Assembly (NCBI GenBank): GCA_030620285.1
Contig: JAUXFA010000101.1
Coordinates: forward strand, 1 to 5,473
From: Piscirickettsiaceae bacterium
GTDB taxonomy: Bacteria; Pseudomonadota; Gammaproteobacteria; Nitrosococcales; Methylophagaceae
Length of the DNA: 5,473 nucleotides
Direction of reading: 5' to 3'
In this document: positions 1 to 5,473 of the stretch, piece after piece
Numbering within the stretch: position 1 is the stretch's first letter
Layout of the letters: every line of letters starts with the position of its first letter
Notes under the pieces: model-generated
Database searches by the model: none
The model's input: the letters and a program-made list of their open reading frames with translations, nothing else
What the model was told of the DNA's origin: nothing
Translations under genes and position numbers: made by a program

Positions 1-742
1 CCGGTAAAGGCAATCCTGCCTCAATCATACGAGCACTTTCACGTTCATAGGTATCAAAATTAACGAATAAACTTTCCACATCGGCATGATCAAAGTTGTA
101 CTCCGACATTTCCACTTCATTTTGATGGAACACATCACCGTAAGTCACTTTGCCCATCGGACCATCGGACCAGATAAGATCGTAAACGCTGCTAACACCT
201 TGCAGATACATGGCAATGCGTTCTAAACCATAGGTTATTTCACCGGTAACAGGGCTACATTCAAGTCCACCTACTTGTTGAAAGTAGGTGAATTGTGTCA
301 CTTCCATCCCATTCAACCAGACTTCCCAGCCAAGTCCCCAAGCACCTAATGTCGGTGATTCCCAGTTATCTTCAACAAAGCGAACATCATGGATCGACGT
401 ATCTAAGCCCAACATTTTTAACGAATCAAGATAAAGCTCTTGAATATTAATTGGTGATGGTTTCAATACCACTTGGAACTGATAATAGTGCTGTAATCGA
501 TTTGGATTTTCACCATAGCGACCATCGGTAGGACGACGAGAAGGTTGCACATAAGCCGCACTCCATGGCTCCGGGCCTATCGCCCTCAAGAATGTTGCAG
601 GGTGAAATGTACCCGCACCAACTTCCATATCATAAGGTTGTAATAATACGCAGCCTTGTTCAGCCCAATATTGCTGTAATCGCAGGATAAGATCCTGAAA
701 GGTTTTTGGCGTTTCCGCCACCGAAACCGAAGTTGTACTCAT
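1..742 (-). CDS. glyQ: Glycyl-tRNA synthetase alpha subunit, 3' end cut by window edge
   Basis: This is the alpha chain of the bacterial alpha2-beta2 glycyl-tRNA synthetase, a cytoplasmic class II enzyme that makes glycyl-adenylate and charges tRNA-Gly together with GlyS. The reverse strand gives 247 uninterrupted codons from ATG at 742-740 to the left edge. The family is usually about 300 residues, so roughly 50-60 C-terminal residues lie outside. Family landmarks are intact: [14 protein letters not shown] (residues 35-48), the motif 2 region [20 protein letters not shown] (70-89), [20 protein letters not shown] (122-141), [12 protein letters not shown] (151-162) and the motif 3 element [13 protein letters not shown] (167-179, with Arg175). 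The N-terminus is about six residues longer than E. coli GlyQ as I recall it. No clear Shine-Dalgarno precedes the ATG, and the only nearby alternative is a GTG at codon 8, also without one. glyS would be expected next, off the left edge. The gene is divergent from gshB. Confidence 0.97.
   Translation of the reverse strand, partial: MSTTSVSVAETPKTFQDLILRLQQYWAEQGCVLLQPYDMEVGAGTFHPATFLRAIGPEPWSAAYVQPSRRPTDGRYGENPNRLQHYYQFQVVLKPSPINIQELYLDSLKMLGLDTSIHDVRFVEDNWESPTLGAWGLGWEVWLNGMEVTQFTYFQQVGGLECSPVTGEITYGLERIAMYLQGVSSVYDLIWSDGPMGKVTYGDVFHQNEVEMSEYNFDHADVESLFVNFDTYERESARMIEAGLPLP
268..290. repeat. Perfect 9-bp inverted repeat inside glyQ
   Basis: CACCTACTT (268-276) and AAGTAGGTG (282-290) are exact reverse complements with a 5-base loop. 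The repeat lies within the codons for the conserved glyQ segment FTYFQQVGG. No T-run follows on either strand, so it is not an intrinsic terminator. It is probably a by-product of coding constraint. Confidence 0.5.
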
Positions 743-778
743 TAGTTAAAATCGCAATCTATAATCAAAAACCTACTG

Positions 779-808
779 ATTATATCTAATATCAACCTTA
801 TATGTAGC
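779..808 (-). promoter_or_regulatory. Candidate sigma-70 promoter for glyQ
   Basis: On the reverse strand a perfect -10 hexamer TATAAT lies at 784-779. Upstream only a weak -35 is seen: CTACAT at 807-802 (17-base spacer) or GCTACA at 808-803 (18-base spacer). Initiation near 772 would leave a leader of about 30 bases before the glyQ ATG, too short for a riboswitch or T-box. The DNA is AT-rich, so a chance -10 match is possible. Confidence 0.4.
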
Positions 809-827
809 AGGGATCCGTCGATCAATA

Positions 828-855
828 TTATCAACTAAAAAAGCCGCGCTATATT
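828..855 (+). promoter_or_regulatory. Candidate sigma-70 promoter for the gshB-apbE-tonB unit
   Basis: TTATCA at 828-833 (4 of 6 to the -35 consensus) and TATATT at 850-855 (5 of 6 to the -10 consensus) are separated by 16 bases. Transcription from about 862 would give a leader of about 49 bases. Competing -10-like hexamers are TAAAAT at 872-877 and TATGAT at 881-886, but neither has a convincing -35. An 8-base palindrome ATGATCAT at 885-892 lies just downstream and could be a protein site or chance. Confidence 0.27.
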
Positions 856-900
856 AGACGTTAAATTCAGGTAAAATCATTATGATGATCATTAAAAACT

Positions 901-906
901 GAAGGT
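901..906 (+). promoter_or_regulatory. Shine-Dalgarno of gshB
   Basis: GAAGGT, containing the AAGG core, sits 4 bases before the ATG at 911. It supports this start, and it is the clearest ribosome binding site for any complete gene in the window. Confidence 0.6.
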
Positions 907-910
907 ATTC

Positions 911-1858
911 ATGAGTCGACATATTGGGATTGTGATGGATCCAATTTCAGCCATCACCATCAAAAAAGACAGTAGTTTTGCCATGCTATTAGCCGCACAG
1001 GCTAAAGGTTGGTCGCTGTATTACATGGAACAACAGGATTTATTTCTCAATCAAGGCTTTGTCTCTGCCGAGATGAAACCATTAAAAGTGATGGAAAATG
1101 CCGATAACTGGTTTGAACTAGGTGAGAGTCAAACCTTGCCTATGGCTGACTTAGATGTCGTGTTAATGCGCAAAGATCCGCCGTTTGATATGGAATATAT
1201 CTACAGCACTTACTTATTAGAGCAAGCACAGGCTGCGGGTGTATTAGTGGTTAATAATCCACAAAGCTTGCGCGATGCAAACGAGAAACTCTATACCGCT
1301 TGGTTTCCACAATGCTGTCCTGCCACCTTGGTGACGCGAAAAGCTGAACTTCTTCGCGGTTTTCAACAACAATATCGCGATATTATTCTTAAACCATTAG
1401 ATGGTATGGGGGGAGCATCTATATTTCGAGTTCAAGATAATGATCCTAACTTCAGTGTCATTATTGAAACTCTGACCCATTACGGCAAAACGTCGGTGAT
1501 GGCACAACAATTTATCCCTGAAATTGCCGATGGAGATAAACGTATTTTGATGATAAATGGCGAAGCGGTACCTTATGCTTTAGCGCGGATCCCAGCCAAA
1601 GGCGAAACGCGCGGCAACCTTGCTGCTGGCGGCAGCGCTCAAGGAAGACCTCTGACTGAACGTGACCGCTGGATTTGCCAACAAGTTGGCCCAACACTAC
1701 GTGAAAAAGGGCTGTTATTTGTCGGCTTAGATATCATTGGGAATTATCTGACCGAAATCAATGTCACAAGCCCCACTTGTATCCGCGAACTTGATCAACA
1801 ATTTAATCTGAATATTGCTGGCGATCTTATGGACAGTATTGAACAACAATTATCATGA
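911..1858 (+). CDS. gshB: Glutathione synthetase
   Basis: GshB joins gamma-glutamylcysteine and glycine, using ATP, to form glutathione: the second step of glutathione synthesis, in the cytoplasm. The 315-residue product matches the usual bacterial length (316 in E. coli). It is an ATP-grasp enzyme. The N-terminal domain carries MDPI (9-12), KDSSFAM (19-25), RKDPPFDMEY (87-96) and NNPQSLRDANEKL (115-127). The ATP-grasp part carries the glycine-rich KPLDGMGG (161-168), DGDKRI (207-212), RGNLAAGG (234-241), VGLDIIG (271-277) and EINVTSPT (282-289); Asp274, Glu282 and Asn284 are the expected metal ligands. Nothing is missing, so it should be active. The start is set by the Shine-Dalgarno at 901-906 and by the family-typical N-terminus. 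Its stop overlaps the apbE start as ATGA. No gshA is visible here. Instead of the rsmE/yqgE neighbours known from E. coli, it is followed by apbE and tonB. Confidence 0.97.
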   Translation: MSRHIGIVMDPISAITIKKDSSFAMLLAAQAKGWSLYYMEQQDLFLNQGFVSAEMKPLKVMENADNWFELGESQTLPMADLDVVLMRKDPPFDMEYIYSTYLLEQAQAAGVLVVNNPQSLRDANEKLYTAWFPQCCPATLVTRKAELLRGFQQQYRDIILKPLDGMGGASIFRVQDNDPNFSVIIETLTHYGKTSVMAQQFIPEIADGDKRILMINGEAVPYALARIPAKGETRGNLAAGGSAQGRPLTERDRWICQQVGPTLREKGLLFVGLDIIGNYLTEINVTSPTCIRELDQQFNLNIAGDLMDSIEQQLS

Positions 1859-2904
1859 AGATATTTCCGTTAGCATTAATTTGTTGTGTTTTATTGCTCT
1901 CAGCATGTGATAGTGAGCCACGTGCTCGTCAAGCTAAATTCTATGCCTTTGGTACTGAAATAGATGTCAGTCTCTACGATGTTGACGAACAAACCGCTGA
2001 CAATACTGTTGATGCATTAGAGCTGTCTTTCTCTAAGGTCAACAATACTTGGCATGCATGGCAACCCAGCACATTAACCACTATTAACGATGCCATTAGT
2101 GAAGGAAAAGCCATTGCCGTTACTGATGATGTTACAGAACTGATTAATTTAGCAAAAACATTGGCTATTAATAGTCAGCACCTGTTCAATCCTGCTGCCG
2201 GTAAATTATTTGAACTGTGGGGTTTCCATCGTGATGATTGGTTTGAATCGCATCCTCCGCCCAGCCAACGAGATATTGCTCATTGGCTAGATTCATCACC
2301 GACGATGGAGCAAGTTCATATCACCGATGGACTTTTAACGAGTGACAATGCAATGGTTAAACTCGGTTTTGGTGGTTTTGCCAAAGGTTTTGCAGTCGAT
2401 GCTGCTATTACTGCATTGCAGCAACAGGGAATTACTGATGCCATTATCAATATTGGTGGTGACCTACGAGCTATCGGCTCTCATGGCAAACGTCCATGGA
2501 TCATTGGTATTCGCCATCCACGTCAAGACGGCATGATTGCTTCTATTGCTTTAGGTGATGATGAGAGCGTTTTTACCTCCGGTGATTATGAACGTTTCTT
2601 TGAGTTTGAAGGCACTCGATATCCTCATATTATCGATCCACGGACGGGGCAACCTGCTAAACAAGCAAGTTCTGTTACCGTATTACATTCCAATGCCTCA
2701 CAAGCAGATGCGGCAGCTACGGCGCTATTTGTTGCTGGTGATGATTGGCCAAATATTGCGGCATTAATGGGTATTGATTATGTAATGTTAGTTCGTCCCG
2801 ATGGCCAAATTGAAATGAGTCCATTAATGGTTGACCGGGCCCAATTAATTCATCATTCAACACCCGCCATTATTCGGCCTATTGAACAGGAAAGCACTTC
2901 ATAA
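1855..2904 (+). CDS. apbE: ApbE-family lipoprotein, FAD:protein FMN transferase
   Basis: ApbE enzymes split FAD and attach FMN covalently to Ser/Thr of client flavoproteins (for example subunits of Nqr and Rnf) on the periplasmic side. The 349-residue product starts with a lipoprotein signal: MK, a hydrophobic stretch to about residue 14, and lipobox LSAC with Cys18 as the lipidated residue. Asp19, at the +2 position of the mature protein, is the known inner-membrane retention signal. Family motifs follow in order: FGTEIDVSLYD (32-42), FNPAAGKLFELWGF (111-124), LGFGGFAKGFAVD (170-182), INIGGDLRAIG (198-208), TSGDYERFF (241-249), HIIDPRTGQP (258-267) and the metal-site ADAAAT (284-289, with Asp285 and Thr289). 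The third motif commonly reads D-L/F-G-G; here Gly171 stands in place of Asp. The start overlaps the gshB stop by 4 bases and has no strong Shine-Dalgarno, which points to translational coupling. No client flavoprotein gene is in view. Family assignment is secure; the client is unknown. Confidence 0.93.
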   Translation: MKIFPLALICCVLLLSACDSEPRARQAKFYAFGTEIDVSLYDVDEQTADNTVDALELSFSKVNNTWHAWQPSTLTTINDAISEGKAIAVTDDVTELINLAKTLAINSQHLFNPAAGKLFELWGFHRDDWFESHPPPSQRDIAHWLDSSPTMEQVHITDGLLTSDNAMVKLGFGGFAKGFAVDAAITALQQQGITDAIINIGGDLRAIGSHGKRPWIIGIRHPRQDGMIASIALGDDESVFTSGDYERFFEFEGTRYPHIIDPRTGQPAKQASSVTVLHSNASQADAAATALFVAGDDWPNIAALMGIDYVMLVRPDGQIEMSPLMVDRAQLIHHSTPAIIRPIEQESTS

Positions 2905-3860
2905 TGGGAAAAATAACGGCCGTTGATCGGTTTATCTTCACACTGATTTTTGCAACCATTATTCACTTCACTATATTGTTCGGTGTTAGTTTCGATGCGT
3001 CTTCACCCCCTACCAATCAACCTCAAGTGAATCTTGAAATTACCTTGGTCAAACACCAAACGGAGTTAGCGCCTGAAGAAGCAGATTACTTGGCCCAAGC
3101 GAATAATGAGGGTGGCGGTGAGACCGAAGAAAAATCACCTGAACCCACTCCTGATGCACCCATACCCGTTGCTGAAGAGCAAGCCTCTGCGCCAGCTGTT
3201 ATTCCTATCGCTCCAGTAATACCACAAAAACCAGCAAAACCTACACCACCTGAGCCTATGCCAATACCACCCCAACCCATTAAAAAACCACCAGCTAAAT
3301 CAGCTAAGATTATTACTCAAGCTAAAGCTGAACGGAAAGTTGAAACCACGGTTGAAACTGCAGATGAAATAGAGATGGTAGTGAAAGAAGTGACCAAGCC
3401 AAAATTATCGGCAAGCGATCTTATCTTTCAGGCTAAAAATGAAATTATTCGTTTAGAAAATCAGCTTGATACATCAACTAAAGCATTAAGCAAACACCCT
3501 AAAAAACGTCGAATATCTGCTGCAACCAAAGAATATGCATCTGCTGCCTATCGGGAAGCGTGGCGCAAAAAAGTCGAACGAATTGGTAATCTAAACTATC
3601 CACAGGAAGCTAAACGCCAGCGCATTAATGGTAGTTTGATGTTATCGGTAGATATTAACCCTGATGGCAGTGTGCCACCTGATGGTATTGTTATTTCACG
3701 AGGATCTGGTCATAAAGTACTTGATGATGCCGCAGTTAAAATTGTTAGATTAGGCGCACCTTATGCTGCTATTCCAGAAAATGTTTTACAGGATCATGAC
3801 ATGATTACCATCATCCGCACTTGGCGATTTGAAACCGAGCAAGGTTTACTGTCAAAGTAA
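2904..3860 (+). CDS. TonB-family energy transducer (TonB3-like)
   Basis: TonB proteins carry proton-motive force from ExbB/ExbD in the inner membrane to outer-membrane partners. The 318-residue product has a short cytoplasmic N-terminus and one membrane anchor at about 10-28 containing His21, which corresponds to the functionally important transmembrane His of E. coli TonB (His20). The Ser four residues before it in E. coli is Ala17 here. A Pro/Glu/Ala-rich periplasmic spacer covers about 78-130, then a charged, probably coiled-coil stretch (about 171-200). The C-terminal TonB domain spans about 212-312, with NLNYPQEAKRQRINGSL (229-245), DINPDGSV (250-257), SGHKVLDDAAVKIVR (268-282) and a closing TWRFE (306-310). 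These features resemble the TonB3 type encoded beside gshB in Pseudomonas, which has been linked to type IV pili; whether that role applies here is unproven. An AGGAAA at 2888-2893 serves as ribosome binding site, and the start overlaps the apbE stop as TAATG. No exbB/exbD is nearby. Confidence 0.88.
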   Translation: MGKITAVDRFIFTLIFATIIHFTILFGVSFDASSPPTNQPQVNLEITLVKHQTELAPEEADYLAQANNEGGGETEEKSPEPTPDAPIPVAEEQASAPAVIPIAPVIPQKPAKPTPPEPMPIPPQPIKKPPAKSAKIITQAKAERKVETTVETADEIEMVVKEVTKPKLSASDLIFQAKNEIIRLENQLDTSTKALSKHPKKRRISAATKEYASAAYREAWRKKVERIGNLNYPQEAKRQRINGSLMLSVDINPDGSVPPDGIVISRGSGHKVLDDAAVKIVRLGAPYAAIPENVLQDHDMITIIRTWRFETEQGLLSK

Positions 3861-4469
3861 CTCGACTAATCGATAGCCTTGTTTGGCTTTACTACTATTA
3901 CTTGGTTTTACTGCTAAATGTGAGCACACTAACGTAGCAAGTTGCTTTAACTGTTCAATTGAACCTTGCGTTATCTCCAATTCAATTTCATGAATGGTAT
4001 CGACAAGATCACCTGCCACCACTTTGCCACTATCATAAGCCAACTCAACTTGAGTATTCTCTGGCAATATTAACTGCATGGTTTCACGGATAAAATTGGT
4101 AGTGAAAATAGGCTGCAAGCTCGACCAAATATTGGCATCATTAATCATATCGGCTAATGGTGGTTGCCTTAATTTTGCTAAGACCCAATGTGCATTGTGT
4201 AATTCATGTTCCCACTCATCACGTTGATGCAAGCCATCTTTGGCCATGCCTGCTGTTTTTACTGTTTGTAAAAAAACATCATCTCGTTGGCGTAATCGTA
4301 GTCCTACACCTTGTGTTCTTAAGTCCTTATTGGGTGTATCGAAATAAGTATTTCGTAAATTCTGAGTCGTAATAACACCATCTGTAAACTCTTCCAGCCA
4401 TGACAATGACGATAAATCCAATTTATCATCACTGACAACGAGTAACTTAATTTCTTGTTCTAAACTCAT
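3852..4469 (-). CDS. Stand-alone CYTH-domain protein, probable triphosphatase
   Basis: CYTH proteins form an eight-stranded tunnel that binds triphosphates with divalent metal; members include the inorganic triphosphatase YgiF, thiamine triphosphatase and class IV adenylate cyclase. This 205-residue protein is essentially one CYTH domain. The signature ExExK is intact at Glu4, Glu6 and Lys8. Other tunnel elements are TYFDTP (41-46), LRLRQR (57-62), QTVK (68-71), Arg128, ELAYDSG (142-148), the acidic strand EIELE (161-165), Lys188 and the closing KAKQGYRL (194-201). E. coli YgiF has a further C-terminal CHAD domain, which is absent here. The likeliest reaction is hydrolysis of inorganic triphosphate, but thiamine or nucleotide triphosphates cannot be excluded. 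The ATG overlaps the uvrA stop as ATGA, so it is probably co-transcribed and translationally coupled with uvrA; no clear Shine-Dalgarno is seen. Its 3' end overlaps the end of the tonB-family gene by 9 bases on the opposite strand. Confidence 0.85.
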   Translation of the reverse strand: MSLEQEIKLLVVSDDKLDLSSLSWLEEFTDGVITTQNLRNTYFDTPNKDLRTQGVGLRLRQRDDVFLQTVKTAGMAKDGLHQRDEWEHELHNAHWVLAKLRQPPLADMINDANIWSSLQPIFTTNFIRETMQLILPENTQVELAYDSGKVVAGDLVDTIHEIELEITQGSIEQLKQLATLVCSHLAVKPSNSSKAKQGYRLVELL

Positions 4470-5473
4470 TGTTTCAATAATGGAGCGAGATAATGTCCAG
4501 TATGTGACTTTTTATTTTTGGCAACCTGTTCTGGCGTGCCTGTTGCCACTACCATACCACCACCAGAGCCGCCTTCTGGGCCCATATCAATCACCCAATC
4601 TGCAGTTTTGATGACGTCTAAATTATGCTCAATTACCACAATAGTATTGCCTCGGTCATGTAAGCGATGCAGTACTTTCAGTAGTTGTTCAATATCAAAG
4701 AAGTGCAAACCGGTTGTTGGTTCATCTAGCAGGTATAAGGTTTTACCGGTATCGCGCTTTGATAACTCTTTGGCTAATTTCACACGCTGTGCCTCACCAC
4801 CCGACAATGTGGTGGCATTTTGCCCTAACTTAATATAAGTCAGCCCGACATCCATTAAGGTTTCTAGTTTCTTAGCCACTACTGGAATATTAGTGAAAAA
4901 ATCATTCGCTTCTTCAATCGTCATATCCAAAACATCCGTAATAGTCTTACCTTTAAACCGGATATCAAGGGTTTCTCGGTTATAACGTTGACCATTGCAC
5001 ACATCACAAGACACATAAATATCAGGCAAGAAATGCATCTCAACCTTTATTAAACCATCGCCCTGACAAGCTTCACAGCGACCACCTTTAACATTAAAGC
5101 TAAAGCGTCCTGGTGTATATCCTCGGGCGCGAGCTTCTGGTGTGCCTGCAAATAACTCCCGAACGGGGGTAAATATTCCAGTATAGGTTGCGGGATTTGA
5201 TCGTGGCGTACGGCCAATAGGACTTTGGTTGATTGCCACCACTTTATCCAGCTGCTCTAAGCCTAGAATCTCACTATACGGCGCCGGCTCTTCTGATGCA
5301 TTATTAAGTGTTTTTGATGTTATCTTTAGTAAGGTATCGTTGATTAAAGTCGACTTTCCTGAACCCGACACACCCGTTACGCAAGTCATCAAGCCAATCG
5401 GGATATCGATATCAACATTTTGCAGATTATTGCCACAGGCTCCCCGTAATCCAATACTGCGACCAGCAGGATA
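4466..5473 (-). CDS. uvrA: UvrABC excinuclease subunit A, C-terminal part (5' end beyond window)
   Basis: UvrA is the damage-recognising ABC-type ATPase of nucleotide excision repair; it works as a dimer in the cytoplasm and loads UvrB. The reverse strand is open from the right edge to TGA at 4468-4466, giving 335 residues, the last third of a protein of about 940. An apparent start at 5392 is internal: the 27 codons upstream of it continue UvrA sequence ([19 protein letters not shown]). In fragment numbering, Walker [10 protein letters not shown] lies at 34-42, the zinc module CxxC-19-CxxC at Cys133, Cys136, Cys156 and Cys159, the ABC signature [12 protein letters not shown] at 223-234, Walker [13 protein letters not shown] at 246-257, the H-loop His at 283 and the C-terminal glycine run GGSGGG at 301-306. 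All second-half catalytic elements are intact. The gene is followed by the overlapping CYTH gene. Any LexA box would lie upstream, outside the window. Confidence 0.97.
   Translation of the reverse strand, partial: YPAGRSIGLRGACGNNLQNVDIDIPIGLMTCVTGVSGSGKSTLINDTLLKITSKTLNNASEEPAPYSEILGLEQLDKVVAINQSPIGRTPRSNPATYTGIFTPVRELFAGTPEARARGYTPGRFSFNVKGGRCEACQGDGLIKVEMHFLPDIYVSCDVCNGQRYNRETLDIRFKGKTITDVLDMTIEEANDFFTNIPVVAKKLETLMDVGLTYIKLGQNATTLSGGEAQRVKLAKELSKRDTGKTLYLLDEPTTGLHFFDIEQLLKVLHRLHDRGNTIVVIEHNLDVIKTADWVIDMGPEGGSGGGMVVATGTPEQVAKNKKSHTGHYLAPLLKQ

Noticed and set aside
743..778. T-box or glycine riboswitch in the glyQ leader
   Set aside because: The likely leader is only about 30 bases and shows no tandem aptamer, T-box sequence or terminator stem.
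1512..1697. Reverse-strand open frame of 61 codons opposite gshB
   Set aside because: It is antisense to the conserved ATP-grasp region and nothing supports its expression.
2342..2767. Two short open frames inside apbE on the same strand (2342-2536 and 2555-2767)
   Set aside because: Both are out-of-frame shadows across conserved ApbE motifs; the main frame is intact, so they do not signal a frameshift.
3086..3280. Reverse-strand open frame rich in Gly opposite the tonB-family gene
   Set aside because: It is the complement of the Pro-rich spacer codons of the TonB protein; it has no ribosome binding site and no recognisable domain.
3880..3897. AGCC-TTGTTT-GGCT hairpin near the convergent junction as a terminator
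   Set aside because: The stem is only 4 bp and no T-run follows on either strand.
4157..4372. Forward-strand open frame opposite the CYTH gene
   Set aside because: It is antisense to a gene with an intact catalytic signature and has no domain or ribosome binding site of its own.
4518..4838. Forward-strand open frame of 106 codons opposite uvrA
   Set aside because: It lies antisense to the highly conserved ABC signature and Walker B region; its composition is that of a shadow frame.
5390..5392. TTG at 5392 as the start of a 308-residue protein
   Set aside because: The frame stays open to the right edge and the 27 upstream codons match the UvrA sequence just before Walker A, so this is an internal codon of a partial uvrA.

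Overview
The window reads as a stretch of ordinary chromosome from a gammaproteobacterium with moderately AT-rich DNA. The evidence is the glyQ, GshB and UvrA protein sequences, which are all of recognisably gammaproteobacterial type, and a TonB of the kind that sits beside gshB in Pseudomonas (the TonB3 type). The genus cannot be fixed from the sequence. Five genes fill almost the whole window. The only intergenic space of any size is 168 bases (743-910). I see no rRNA, tRNA, insertion sequence, CRISPR array, attachment site or origin.

Layout, left to right. A 5'-complete, 3'-cut glyQ (glycyl-tRNA synthetase alpha subunit) runs leftwards off the window edge. A short divergent promoter region follows. 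A tightly packed rightward unit then runs gshB (glutathione synthetase), an apbE-family lipoprotein gene (FAD:protein FMN transferase) and a tonB-family gene (energy transducer). Its genes overlap by 4 bases (ATGA) and 1 base (TAATG), so they are almost certainly one transcript with coupled translation. On the right a leftward unit holds uvrA (excinuclease ABC subunit A, C-terminal third only, entering from the right edge) and a small stand-alone CYTH-domain gene (triphosphatase-like), again joined by an ATGA overlap. The two units converge and overlap tail to tail by 9 bases, leaving no room for a separate terminator.

How the genes may work together: GlyRS and glutathione synthetase both consume glycine and share a divergent upstream region. 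The gshB-apbE-tonB unit links cytoplasmic thiol synthesis, envelope flavinylation and proton-motive-force-driven envelope work; a common purpose is inference only. The uvrA-CYTH pair couples nucleotide excision repair to a presumed phosphohydrolase of unknown physiological substrate. No clearly new biological system is visible. The items most worth a second look are the gshB-apbE-tonB coupling and the uvrA-CYTH coupling.
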